DNA of 64,000 bases from Algoriphagus sp. AGSA1 (GTDB lineage Bacteria > Bacteroidota > Bacteroidia > Cytophagales > Cyclobacteriaceae): contig NZ_JAJUWR010000020.1 of NCBI RefSeq assembly GCF_021390545.1, positions 54,441 to 118,440 of the forward strand. The letters run 5' to 3'. Of this stretch, positions 56,061 to 63,852 are shown in pieces; positions within the stretch are counted from its first letter, which is position 1, and the number at the start of each line of letters is the position of its first letter. The notes beneath the pieces are model-generated. The model did not search any database, was not told the origin of the DNA, and saw only the letters and a program-made list of their open reading frames with translations. Both the position numbers and the translations under genes were made by a program.

Positions 56061-56082
56061 CCTGCCTACCGGCAAAGGCAGG
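56061..56082. repeat. Palindromic insertion 2 in the RHS pseudogene
   Basis: An exact 22-base insertion relative to the intact gene, with CCTGCC and GGCAGG at its ends forming a hairpin. It splits the codons of DDVWFDQ. Confidence 0.75.
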
Positions 56083-56140
56083 TTCGACCAGTTCAGTATT
56101 ATGAGCACAGGGCAATTGATTGTCCAGGAAACCCATGGAG

Positions 56141-56180
56141 CCTGTCCCGATAAAAGAAGCGAAGTGGAATGATATCGGGA
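56141..56180. repeat. Palindromic insertion 3 in the RHS pseudogene
   Basis: TCCCGATA (56145-56152) and TATCGGGA (56173-56180) form the ends of an insertion in the segment matching HYDPWG of the intact gene. Confidence 0.65.
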
Positions 56181-56225
56181 ATCCCTAGGGAGTTGAGCTT
56201 TCTGGTCTTGGCTATCAGTATGGTG

Positions 56226-56260
56226 AGGACGGTGCGAGGGGCCTGCTTGCAGGGCAGGAG
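56226..56260. repeat. Insertion 4 in the RHS pseudogene
   Basis: About 35 bases absent from the intact gene, including GGCCTGCTTGCAGGGCAGG, which can form a short hairpin. Confidence 0.55.
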
Positions 56261-56280
56261 TGAATCCATATCTTTATAAT

Positions 56281-56366
56281 GAGGGCTGAGCGTTAAAAAA
56301 TGATCCCTTAGGATCATTTTAGCGAGAGCCTGTCCCGATAGCGCAGCGTATCGGGAAGCCAGCTTG
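56281..56366. repeat. Palindromic insertion 5 in the RHS pseudogene
   Basis: It starts GAGGGCTGAGCG like insertion 1. It contains AAAATGATCC (56297-56306) pairing with GGATCATTTT (56311-56320), then a second hairpin TCCCGATA (56333-56340) with TATCGGGA (56349-56356). It ends before AGGCAAACGG, where the intact gene resumes. Confidence 0.7.
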
Positions 56367-57016
56367 CAGTGAGGGAGGCAAACGGCCACCTAGGGGTTAA
56401 CCTATATGACTTCGGAGCTAGGCTATATGATCCTGCTATTGGAAGATGGTTTGTAGCGGATCCTATGGCAGAGCAGATGAGACGGCATTTCCCATACAAT
56501 TATGCATTTAATAACCCGATGAGGTTTATTGATCCGGATGGGATGGCGCCGGTTACTATTCACCAAGGAACTGCAAGTCATAGCGACAGTGAGGATCCTA
56601 ACCAAAATGAAGTGGCTACCGGGCAAGTGGGGACGAATAGGGATTTTCTATGGTCAGACGGGTATGGGAAGAGAAGCGCAAGTAAATCGACTATCTCAAT
56701 AGGATCATTTAGCGGGGCATATCTGAATTCACGTTGGACTCCAGAGCAATATTATAGGGCTTTAGATGGGGTATTATTGCCTAATGGGTAAAAAAAAATA
56801 TAAAGTTAATTTAGGTTTGACACTTAAGTCCCATAAAGAGTTGATAAAAACATATCCTACTGCGGAAAAAGGGAATGCTCATTTTTTAGGTGAAATAGAT
56901 GGTAAATTTCATGTAAATTTTAGTGTTTCTGCTTAGAAAGAGACTTTAAATAATATTCGTGCTTTAGGTGTACACGAAATTTATGGACATGGAATTTTGA
57001 AAATTGGTTTGGAGTG

Positions 57017-57350
57017 GTATCAAGAAAGGATTGGGTTTGTTGAAGACTTCAAAGTAATGCTACTATCCAGAGCCATTTGGGTACTGGGAATAGTAACCAT
57101 CAGCTCGGGTGGAACAGCAGGGACTGTGGTGGATGTTAAGCTTGTATATGCAGCAGCAATCAAGGCTAATGCAAGCGCTGTAATACTGGCCCATAATCAC
57201 CCATCGGGAAATCTAATGCCGTCTGAGCAGGATAAAAGGCTGACCCAAAGAATCAAAGAAGCCGGTAAGATCCTGGACATCCCGGTACTGGATCATTTGA
57301 TTCTAGCTGAAGAAGGGTATTATTCCTTTGCGGATTATGGGGAGCTTTAG
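57017..57350 (+). pseudogene. radC fragment, copy 3
   Basis: From YQERIGFVEDFKVM to FADYGEL the sequence matches the C-terminal 110 residues of the radC genes, including HNHPSGNLMPSEQD. The N-terminal 45 residues and the leader are missing. The junction falls in the tip of the RHS pseudogene at a short similarity (GATCAGGAAAGG in radC, TATCAAGAAAGG here), so an illegitimate recombination may have joined them. A 117-codon frame starts at 56997 but has no proper start for radC. Confidence 0.85.
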
Positions 57351-57452
57351 GGCTCTTTTTTAAGGTTATTTACCGGGAATTGTTTCATCCAATTTTCCAT
57401 TACTCCGGATCCTGGAATTTGGAAAAAGTGATCGGCCATACATTTTGGCAAG

Positions 57453-57494
57453 CGATAACAACCGTTTACAAACGACTACAAACGGTTAGCTCCC
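57453..57494. repeat. Inverted repeat before the recombinase gene
   Basis: AACCGTTT (57460-57467) and AAACGGTT (57480-57487) form an inverted repeat, preceded by GCGATAAC and followed by GTTAGCTCCC, which resemble the core sites of the cassette array. It could be a recombination site or an operator of the recombinase gene. It lies 50 bp before the ATG. Confidence 0.5.
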
Positions 57495-57536
57495 GACTTA
57501 AATTCAAAGGATAAGCTATACTGGCATTAAAAAACC

Positions 57537-58703
57537 ATGGAAAGTCCCGCTCAAATCATTATATATCAGCCCTTGCCTAAAGCAAGCCGGATAAAAATCT
57601 TTGTACCCTATTCCCTTAAACTGGAAAGGGAGCAATTGAAGCGCATCAATACCAGCTTTTACCATCCAACCCAAAAATTGTGGAGTTTAGTCAATACAAG
57701 GGAAAACTGGGAATTGCTCATGCGGTTGTATCAGGGTAAATCAGAAGTCAGGTCTGCTGAAAAAAAAGTACCTGCTCCCTCCAAAAACCTGAATAGGCAG
57801 TCCATGCAGGCATTGGCCGATCTGGAACAAAAGCTTATCCTCAAAGCATACAGTCCGTCCACGGTCAAGAACTATATTTCCTCACTGGCCAAGTTTCTGT
57901 CGTTTTTTGAAACCAGGAATATCCTTGACGTGACCAAGGAAGAAATCGAGGGGTTTGTGTACCATCAGATCACCAAATACAGGATTTCGGAAAGTGCCCA
58001 GAATACACTGATCAATGCCATTAAAGCGTATTATGAGCATGTACTGGGCAGAGAGCGTACCGTTTATGAGATCCAGCGACCTAAGAAAAGCCTAACGCTA
58101 CCTAATATTCTAAGCCAAGATGAGGTGAAATCAATCCTGCAAAGCGTGGAGAACCTTAAGCACCGTGCGGTACTCATGCTGATCTACAGCGCCGGGTTAA
58201 GAATCAGTGAGGCGATCAACCTGCGGAGCCGGGATATCCACTCTGACGAAGGCTATATTTTTATCAAAGGGGCAAAAAATAAAAAGGACCGTAAAACTGT
58301 GCTTTCGCCCCTTCTTTTGGTGCTGCTAAGACAGTATTACAAGGAATACAGACCATCCTATTGGCTGTTTGAGGGACAGGACGGGGGCCAATATTCTGCT
58401 ACCAGTATTCAGGCGGTGTTTCGTAGGGCAATCAAGAAAAGCAATTCCAACCCTTGGGCAACTGTCCATACCCTACGGCACAGCTTTGCGACACACTTGC
58501 TCCAACAGGGCACAAATCTTCGATATGTGCAGGCATTGCTGGGGCATGGGAGCAGTAAGACCACAGAAATCTATACCCATGTGTTGTCCATTTCCAACAA
58601 AAACATCCAGAGCCCACTTGATGGTATCGCCGAAATCCTTAATTTGGTGTCGTCAGAACCCCGAAGACCTATAGACAATGGTGATATAGACGCAATAGGG
58701 TAG
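57537..58703 (+). CDS. Tyrosine recombinase heading a cassette array
   Basis: This 388-residue protein has an N-terminal extra domain (about residues 1-85), a SAM-like core-binding domain (about 95-180) and a C-terminal catalytic domain. Catalytic residues are Arg222 in SAGLRISEA, a Lys in KGAKNKKDRK, His311 and Arg314 in VHTLRHSFATHLL, His337 in LLGHGSSKTT and Tyr346 in EIYTHVL. The ending KNIQSPLD resembles the tail of integron integrases, but the extra IntI helix between the Lys and His motifs is not evident, so it is closer to XerC/D-like enzymes. It is followed directly by cassettes with attC-like sites and is probably the enzyme that moves them. Confidence 0.85.
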   Translation: MESPAQIIIYQPLPKASRIKIFVPYSLKLEREQLKRINTSFYHPTQKLWSLVNTRENWELLMRLYQGKSEVRSAEKKVPAPSKNLNRQSMQALADLEQKLILKAYSPSTVKNYISSLAKFLSFFETRNILDVTKEEIEGFVYHQITKYRISESAQNTLINAIKAYYEHVLGRERTVYEIQRPKKSLTLPNILSQDEVKSILQSVENLKHRAVLMLIYSAGLRISEAINLRSRDIHSDEGYIFIKGAKNKKDRKTVLSPLLLVLLRQYYKEYRPSYWLFEGQDGGQYSATSIQAVFRRAIKKSNSNPWATVHTLRHSFATHLLQQGTNLRYVQALLGHGSSKTTEIYTHVLSISNKNIQSPLDGIAEILNLVSSEPRRPIDNGDIDAIG

Positions 58704-58711
58704 GGGAATGC

Positions 58712-58734
58712 TGTATACACAAGTGTTATAGGGC
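58712..58734 (+). other. Possible primary insertion site (attI-like) / start of cassette 1
   Basis: TGTATACAC and GTGTTATA form an imperfect inverted repeat 8 bases after the recombinase stop, and GTTATAGGGC (58725-58734) begins cassette 1. Its exact reverse complement GCCCTATAAC stands at 59690-59699, at the left end of the hairpin ending this cassette. The inferred crossover is between G58725 and T58726. Confidence 0.6.
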
Positions 58735-58750
58735 ATTTAAAAAGACGACT

Positions 58751-59194
58751 GTGAAACTTAAAACAAACATAATAATTGCACTGACTTTACTTCTTTTTAC
58801 AGCTTGTGGACAAGGACAAATAAAAACACCAGAAAATGCAATGACAAAATTTGAAGAGTTTAAGAACAGAGAAAAATTTCTACAAGATGACAAACTATTT
58901 TATCCAGGAATAGGTGAACCAAGTCTAAAGCCAGTTTTGACAGAAAAAATCAATCTTGCAGCAGACGATCTTAAAAAACTTGCAGACAAAGGAAATGCAA
59001 CAGACAAAGAATATCAAAATGCAATCAAAATCGGACTTGACAGATTTGCCGAATTATACTTACAACTTGACACTGAAGACAGAGAAAGAGTTTGTAGCTA
59101 CTTTGAAGAACTAATGGACATTGTTGGACTTGAAAGTTCAGATGGACATTTAAACAACTTCATGTATGGCTTTGACCCGACAACGAAAAAATGA
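58751..59194 (+). CDS. DUF4844-like lipoprotein, cassette 1
   Basis: This 147-residue protein uses a GTG start at 58751, which opens a lipoprotein signal (MKLKTNIIIALTLLLFTAC-GQ). The rest is helical, with KFEEFKNREKFLQDDKLFYP and DTEDRERVCSYFEELMDIVG. It resembles the DUF4844 group, a small family of unknown function; this naming is from memory of the pattern. It is the first gene of cassette 1 and lies only 16 bp after the cassette start. Promoter signals are not evident, so it may be read from the recombinase promoter. Confidence 0.7.
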   Translation: MKLKTNIIIALTLLLFTACGQGQIKTPENAMTKFEEFKNREKFLQDDKLFYPGIGEPSLKPVLTEKINLAADDLKKLADKGNATDKEYQNAIKIGLDRFAELYLQLDTEDRERVCSYFEELMDIVGLESSDGHLNNFMYGFDPTTKK

Positions 59195-59221
59195 ATGCAA
59201 GAAAATTGACAAAGCAAACCA

Positions 59222-59671
59222 ATGGCAGAACAAAATATTATTGACATAGTAGTTGAGAAACTTAACAAGTATCCTGACATTAAATTCAATAAGAAAAATG
59301 AAAGTGAACTCGAAATATTTTGCCGTGACGACAAAGGATTTGACATTTTGTTGCAGACCGATCAACGAGAAAACACACTCCATTTCGGAACTTTTCATTG
59401 GCACTATGACAACACCGAAGAAGAGACAAATGAAATGCTTCATCAACTTGTTTTCGGTTTGACAGGAATTGCAAGGCTTAAAGAGTTTTCAAAAAATGGA
59501 AAACCATATAAGTGGACACTGCAAATTCAAGATAAAGAAGGAAATTGGTTTGACAGCGGAACAATGGGACTAATGAATTTTAATTTTTGGACAAAATCGG
59601 ATATTAAATATTTACAGAATGACCTGTTGCCGAAAGATATATTGTACTCTGACGATGAAGCAGACCAATAA
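59222..59671 (+). CDS. Hypothetical protein, cassette 1
   Basis: This 149-residue soluble protein is mixed alpha/beta with aromatic-rich stretches (LHFGTFHWHYDNTEEETNEM, FNFWTKSDIKYLQNDLLP). I do not recognise it. It starts 27 bp after the lipoprotein gene, on the same strand, and ends 18 bp before the attC-like site, so both genes are in one cassette. Composition is AT-rich like the other cassette genes. A function as a small immunity-like or stress protein can only be guessed. Confidence 0.65.
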   Translation: MAEQNIIDIVVEKLNKYPDIKFNKKNESELEIFCRDDKGFDILLQTDQRENTLHFGTFHWHYDNTEEETNEMLHQLVFGLTGIARLKEFSKNGKPYKWTLQIQDKEGNWFDSGTMGLMNFNFWTKSDIKYLQNDLLPKDILYSDDEADQ

Positions 59672-59689
59672 AACGAAAAACAGGAAAAC

Positions 59690-59825
59690 GCCCTATAACA
59701 GCATATATACCTCAGAGGGGGTGGTCGTTGTAAGTCAGGCTGTTTCTCATTATCCTATTACGGTTCTCGGCGGATACTGAACTGCTAGAAAATCCCCCTC
59801 CGAAGTATATATAATCGTTGGTGGC
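59690..59825 (+). other. attC-like site 1 (end of cassette 1)
   Basis: A 136-bp hairpin region. Left core GCCCTATAAC (59690-59699) is the reverse complement of the cassette's own start. The long arm TATATACCTCAGAGGGGGT (59704-59722) pairs with 59792-59810 with two mismatches. Right core GTTGGTGGC (59817-59825) starts cassette 2. The layout is that of integron attC sites (RYYYAAC and GTTRRRY ends around an imperfect stem). Confidence 0.75.
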
Positions 59826-59873
59826 AAGGCTAACTGACACTTCACAGACAGACAAATTCAAAATAAACGAAGA

Positions 59874-60485
59874 ATGAAAATAGTTTTTATAATAATCGGA
59901 CTGATAGTTTTAGCAATTGTAGTTTTTGCTGTTTACAGACTTGTAACTGTTAAACGACAGAACAACAAACTCAACGCAGAACGTTTTGATAGAGTTAAAG
60001 AACTCTACGACAAACTTGAAAGTGGACAAGAAATTACGGGAAATGATGTTTTGCCATTTGCGAAAAACATATTAACCAGACAGACAGCATTTCAACTTTT
60101 AGCAGACCACAACAAGACAAATCTTTTTCCGAAGGAGTTCAATAATTTAATTTCAGGTGCTGAAAGTAATCTTGCAAATTGGTTAGAGTTTCCGACTGAA
60201 CTTGATGCTTGCCCTGACGAAATTGAACATATTAAACGTGTAACCTTTGACTTTGACGGACAAAATAACTTTGTTCACTATGAAGTTTTTAAATGCAGAG
60301 TGAGCGAACCGCATTGGGCTGCAAAAGACGGATGGTTTTTAGGTGTAGTTGGACCATATTTTGACGACAGCAAACCTTACGATTTTCCGCAAGCGACTTT
60401 TAGCAGAATAAGTAGTACGTTAGACAAAGTAACGCCAGACGAAGAAGCAAAATGGGTGCACGAAAACATATCAATGAGACGATGA
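59874..60485 (+). CDS. Membrane-anchored hypothetical protein, cassette 2
   Basis: This 203-residue protein has one N-terminal transmembrane helix (IVFIIIGLIVLAIVVFAVY), then a basic stretch and a soluble domain (RVKELYDKLESGQEITGNDV, PTELDACPDEIEHIKRVTF, EPHWAAKDGWFLGVVGPYFD). I do not recognise the family. It is the only gene of cassette 2, begins 56 bp after the cassette start and ends 6 bp before the next attC-like site. It may be a cell-surface or stress protein; no closer inference is supported. Confidence 0.65.
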   Translation: MKIVFIIIGLIVLAIVVFAVYRLVTVKRQNNKLNAERFDRVKELYDKLESGQEITGNDVLPFAKNILTRQTAFQLLADHNKTNLFPKEFNNLISGAESNLANWLEFPTELDACPDEIEHIKRVTFDFDGQNNFVHYEVFKCRVSEPHWAAKDGWFLGVVGPYFDDSKPYDFPQATFSRISSTLDKVTPDEEAKWVHENISMRR

Positions 60486-60491
60486 AAGGAA

Positions 60492-60625
60492 GCCCAGCCA
60501 CCAACACGGGTTTTGCGTCAGGCGGGCTGACGTGCAAAATTGGAGCCTTGTACTTCTAATGAACTTTAGTAATAAATTGAAACTTTGTGCTCCGAAACCC
60601 GCCCGAACGCAAAGCCCTAAAACGT
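60492..60625 (+). other. attC-like site 2, interrupted by the group II intron
   Basis: Left core GCCACCAAC (60497-60505) is the exact reverse complement of the start of cassette 2. The arm 60506-60526 (ACGGGTTTTGCGTCAGGCGGG) pairs with 60598-60617 with few mismatches, and an inner GGAGC/GCTCC pair supports a nested stem. The right core is split: AACGT at 60621-60625, then the intron, then TAGCGGTC from 62558. Rejoined it reads AACGTTAGCGGTC, a normal GTTRRRY-type end. Confidence 0.75.
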
Positions 60626-62557
60626 GTGTGACTTGAATCGACCTTAAAAGTAGGTTGAATGCTTTGAAATGGATGGAGGACTATTGAGAAATCAATAGCT
60701 AGGCCCTCCGATGGCGGCTTGCCGGAGCAGCTATCAAACCACCTTACGCTGCATCTAGTGGAAGCACTGATGTGGTGAGCGGTTAAGGAAAAATGGGAAC
60801 ATCGATTCCTGTAGGTGAGTACTGATGGAGCTGAACGAAAGTGAACCAGTGATGAAGCTTCGATATGGCAAATTAAGATGTGAAAAATAGGTAGTTACGT
60901 TTATACCTATGACTAAGTGTGGCAGACGCCCGGAAGATACCGGCCACACCGCATCCGGGGTTAAGCTGGCAGGAACACAGTACAGGCCATTTCAAAGCCT
61001 GCCCCGATGATTTCGGGGGAACAAGTGAACTCTATACCGTCAGGCCAAATCGAAAGAGGAAACCTGCACCTGTGGTTAGGTGAGGTATAGGGGACAGACC
61101 TATTCGTAGTAGTGATGAAGTTCCTGTAACGGGAATGGAGCACGGCAAATGTCCGGGGGACATTTGAGCGAGGAGGCGGGAAGGAGGCATGTTTGGTTTC
61201 AAACCAGTTTACAACCAAGCAATTTGGGATGACAGACTATTATGAAACAAAATCGCAACCAATTACCAAACTGATGGTATGGCAAGCGTACAGGAAAGTA
61301 AAATCTAACAAAGGAAGTGCTGGTATAGACCAGATGGGTTGGGAGGACTTGGATAAAGATCTCTCATCACAACTGTATAAACTGTGGAACCGCCTGACCT
61401 CAGGGAGTTATTTTCCTTCGCCTGTCAAGCAAGTGGAGATACCTAAGAAGGATGGGGGAGTTCGCAAACTAGGCGTACCGACCCTTCTAGACCGTATTGC
61501 CCAGCAAGTAGTGCGTCAGCACTTGGAGAGACAACTGGAACCCATATTCCATGAAAGTTCTTTCGGCTATCGACCCGGACGCAGTGCCCACCAAGCGGTT
61601 AAACAATCACAGCTGAATTGTTTTGGACATGATTTTGTCGTCGACCTGGATATCAAAGGGTTCTTCGATAATATTGACCATGACCTGATGATGAAAGCCT
61701 TGAGGCATTACTGCAAGGACGAATGGGTCGCACTATACGTGTCCAGATGGCTAAAGGCAGGTATTATGGCAGAAGGAGAGTATTTGAAAACGAGTGCAGG
61801 GACACCTCAGGGAGGCGTGGTAAGTCCACTGCTTGCCAACCTCTATCTGCATGTGGCTTTAGACGAATGGATGAGAAAGTTTCATCCCGAAAAGCCCTTT
61901 GAACGGTATGCCGATGATGTAGTGGTGCATTGCAAGACAGAGAAACAGGCGAAATTTATGCTTAGGCTAATCAGCCAACGCATGAAAGCCTGCCATCTGG
62001 AACTGCATCCTGTAAAGACCAAGATAGTAAATCTTCGTGGCCGGTCAGAGACCAAGCATCCAAGGAAATATGACTTCCTGGGTTTTACTATCAAACCAAC
62101 CATGCAAACCATTAAAGGGAAGGGTATGCTACTGCCGGGAACATTTGTAAGCAGCAAATCCAAAGCATCGATATTGGGAAAGTTTAGAGATATGGCAATC
62201 CACAAGTGGCGAAGGCCGTTACTGGATATTGCCAAACGTCTCAATCCAATTATCAGAGGACTGCTGAACTACTACCACAAGCTGCGGGGAGAGCCTATGC
62301 GTGAAGTATGGAATCAGCTCAACCATCGTCTGCTCAAATGGGTAAAATGGGAGAAGGGACTGTATAAGATGGCCGCAGTCAGATGGCTGAAGCGCCAGTA
62401 TAAAGCCTCTCCGAGCCTGTTTGAGCATTGGAAATTGGTTCAACCTTAAGTACTTTTAGTACCAAGCGATTTATAAACATGAAGAGCCGTGTGAGGTGAG
62501 AGTCTCACGCACGGTTCTGTGGGAAGGTGAGGGTGCAATTCCCTTGCCTGACCCGAT
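60626..62557 (+). mobile_element. Group IIC intron inserted in an attC core
   Basis: The 5' end GTGTGACTTG fits the group II start GTGYG. The intron is 1932 bp with an ORF in domain IV. Domain V is the hairpin GAGCCGTGTGAGG ... CACGCACGGTTC at 62483-62517, and domain VI follows with a bulged-A type stem. The 3' end GAT at 62555-62557 fits the AY consensus. Both boundaries were set by rejoining the interrupted core, and they give a core complementary to the left core at 63860-63867. Insertion in attC stems is known for a subgroup of IIC introns. Confidence 0.82.
61193..62449 (+). CDS. ltrA: Group II intron reverse transcriptase/maturase
   Basis: This is 418 residues from TTG 61193, chosen for the strong Shine-Dalgarno AAGGAGG about 7 bases upstream; ATG 61229 is the alternative start. 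Reverse transcriptase blocks are present: KGSAGIDQMGWEDL, RKLGVPTLLDRIAQQ, SFGYRPGRSAHQA, GTPQGGVVSPLLANLYL and the catalytic YADD (residues 239-242). The maturase X domain follows, with KYDFLGFT and LNPIIRGLLNYYHK. There is no HNH endonuclease domain, as usual for bacterial class C introns. It splices and mobilises the surrounding intron. Confidence 0.93.
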   Translation: MVSNQFTTKQFGMTDYYETKSQPITKLMVWQAYRKVKSNKGSAGIDQMGWEDLDKDLSSQLYKLWNRLTSGSYFPSPVKQVEIPKKDGGVRKLGVPTLLDRIAQQVVRQHLERQLEPIFHESSFGYRPGRSAHQAVKQSQLNCFGHDFVVDLDIKGFFDNIDHDLMMKALRHYCKDEWVALYVSRWLKAGIMAEGEYLKTSAGTPQGGVVSPLLANLYLHVALDEWMRKFHPEKPFERYADDVVVHCKTEKQAKFMLRLISQRMKACHLELHPVKTKIVNLRGRSETKHPRKYDFLGFTIKPTMQTIKGKGMLLPGTFVSSKSKASILGKFRDMAIHKWRRPLLDIAKRLNPIIRGLLNYYHKLRGEPMREVWNQLNHRLLKWVKWEKGLYKMAAVRWLKRQYKASPSLFEHWKLVQP

Positions 62558-62578
62558 TAGCGGTCAGGCAATAAAACG

Positions 62579-62605
62579 ACCCGAGAAACAAATCGGGTTA
62601 TTTTT
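62579..62605 (+). terminator. Terminator at the start of cassette 3
   Basis: The stem ACCCGA (62579-62584) with TCGGGT (62593-62598) is followed by TTATTTTT. It would separate the metal-resistance operon from upstream transcription. Confidence 0.7.
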
Positions 62606-62625
62606 AAAATATTGTATTTTAGCAT

Positions 62626-62655
62626 TTGCTTAAATAAACAAGTTGACTATCTTTG
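62626..62655 (+). promoter_or_regulatory. Promoter of the arsR-merTP operon
   Basis: TTG at 62626-62628, 19 bases of spacer, then TATCTTTG (62648-62655), a perfect Bacteroidota -7 element TAnnTTTG. The -7 element ends 5 bases before the ATG, so the message is probably leaderless or nearly so. Confidence 0.75.
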
Positions 62656-62660
62656 TGTTT

Positions 62661-63035
62661 ATGGAAAACAATTCTTGCATAAGACAACAAGCGGACATTA
62701 AACAAATCAACCGTTGTAAAGACCGAGTTGCAGAACTCAACGGCTCGTTTGACTACTTATCGAACGGACTTGAATTGGCGGGTAACAACGTCAGACTGAA
62801 AATCCTGTTCCTGCTTTATGAAGAGAAACAACTTTGCGTTTGCGACCTGAGTGATGTTCTTGGAATGACCATTTCGGCAGTTTCTCAACACCTGCGAAAA
62901 CTCAAAGACCGAAAACTCATTGAAACAGAAAGGCAAGCACAGACCATTTTCTATTCGCTGACAAACGAATACAAAAACTTGCTTGAACCGTTTTTCATAA
63001 TACTTGACGAAAACAAAATTTTGGAGACAATATGA
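62661..63035 (+). CDS. ArsR/SmtB family metal-responsive repressor
   Basis: This 124-residue winged helix-turn-helix protein has the recognition helix MTISAVSQHLRKLKD and a typical LCVCDLSDVLG motif whose Cys pair binds metal in ArsR-type sensors. An additional Cys near the N-terminus (ENNSCIRQQ, NRCKDR) may complete the site. It would repress the operon until a thiophilic metal such as mercury binds. It starts ATG 62661, just after the promoter, and overlaps merTP by 4 bases. The gene order arsR-merTP is common in Bacteroidota mercury loci. Confidence 0.88.
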   Translation: MENNSCIRQQADIKQINRCKDRVAELNGSFDYLSNGLELAGNNVRLKILFLLYEEKQLCVCDLSDVLGMTISAVSQHLRKLKDRKLIETERQAQTIFYSLTNEYKNLLEPFFIILDENKILETI

Positions 63036-63631
63036 AAAAGGACAATAAACTAATCGGAGCAGGAATTTTAACGGCATTCGCTGCTTCTCTATGCTGTATT
63101 ACACCAGTTTTGGCACTAATTGCAGGAACAAGCGGACTTGCTGCCTCTTTTTCGTGGCTTGAACCTTTCCGACCGTATTTAATTGGTTTGACAATTTTGG
63201 TTCTTGGTTTTGCTTGGTATCAAAAACTAAAACCGAAAAAGGAAATAGACTGTGATTGTGAAACTGATGAAAAGCCAAAATTCATTCAGAGTAAAAAGTT
63301 TTTAGGAATTGTTACAGCATTCGCAATTGTAATGCTTGCCTTTCCTTACTATGCACATATTTTCTACCCTAAGACAGAAAAACAAGTAATAGTAGTTGAC
63401 AAATCAAATTTACAGACCGTTGAGTTTACTATCAGCGGAATGACTTGTGCAGGATGCGAAGAACACGTAAACCACGAAGTGAACAAACTTTCAGGAATAA
63501 TCAAATCAACTGCTTCATACGAGAATGGAAACGCAATCGTTGAATTTGACAACTCAAAAACTAACATAGCCGAAATCGAAACAGCAATTAACGGAACAGG
63601 ATATTCAGTAAGAGACAAAAAGGAAAAATAA
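63032..63631 (+). CDS. merTP: Mercuric transport protein MerTP (MerT-MerP fusion)
   Basis: This 199-residue inner-membrane protein has MerT-like helices with the vicinal Cys21-Cys22 in AASLCCITPVLALIAG, an extra Cys motif DCDCETDE near residue 75, a third helix, and a C-terminal heavy-metal-associated domain with GMTCAGC (Cys139 and Cys142). In Bacteroidota such fusions bind Hg(II) outside and carry it inward. No merA reductase is seen within the window; it may lie further along or be absent. The gene overlaps arsR and is followed after 1 bp by the GDCCVxC gene. Confidence 0.9.
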   Translation: MKKDNKLIGAGILTAFAASLCCITPVLALIAGTSGLAASFSWLEPFRPYLIGLTILVLGFAWYQKLKPKKEIDCDCETDEKPKFIQSKKFLGIVTAFAIVMLAFPYYAHIFYPKTEKQVIVVDKSNLQTVEFTISGMTCAGCEEHVNHEVNKLSGIIKSTASYENGNAIVEFDNSKTNIAEIETAINGTGYSVRDKKEK

Positions 63632-63632
63632 A

Positions 63633-63839
63633 ATGGAAATAAAATTGCAATCAACAATCACTTGCCCCAACTGCGGACACAAAAAAGAAGAAACAATGCC
63701 GACAGATGCTTGCCAATACTTTTACGAGTGCGAAAACTGCAAAACTGTATTGAAACCACAACAAGGAGACTGCTGTGTTTATTGCAGTTATGGGAGCGAG
63801 AAATGTCCACCAATTCAACAAGACGAGAAATGTTGCTGA
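63633..63839 (+). CDS. GDCCVxC domain protein
   Basis: This 68-residue Cys-rich protein has CPNC, CENCKTVLKPQQGDCCVYCS and a terminal EKCC. The GDCCVxC family, often near MerTP, is thought to bind mercury or another soft metal; some members contain selenocysteine, but this one has an ordinary Cys. It sits one base downstream of merTP and is the last gene of cassette 3 before its attC-like left end, showing that the whole resistance operon forms one cassette. Confidence 0.88.
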   Translation: MEIKLQSTITCPNCGHKKEETMPTDACQYFYECENCKTVLKPQQGDCCVYCSYGSEKCPPIQQDEKCC

Positions 63840-63852
63840 CCGAAGAAAAAAA

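Larger units (their letters stand above)
55719..57016 (+). pseudogene. Decayed second RHS C-terminal end (orphan tip)
   Basis: From 55719 the sequence follows the intact RHS gene from about 53620 onward, with many substitutions, frameshifts and at least five small insertions. The RHS core is readable at 56369-56791 ([30 protein letters not shown]), followed by a different tip. That tip is broken by a stop at 56789 and others, with a distal segment reading KGNAHFLGEIDGKFHVNFS and VHEIYGHGILKIG, again a protease-like His-Glu pattern. The segment looks like a displaced, older toxin end left behind when the current tip and immunity gene arrived. It is cut by a radC fragment. Confidence 0.82.

Noticed and set aside
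55908..56153. 81-codon frame in the RHS pseudogene
   Set aside because: It runs through two inserted palindromes and joins unrelated frames of the broken RHS gene.
56997..57350. Short RadC protein from 56997 as a functional gene
   Set aside because: Its first residues come from the RHS tip, and the leader and N-terminal third of radC are missing.
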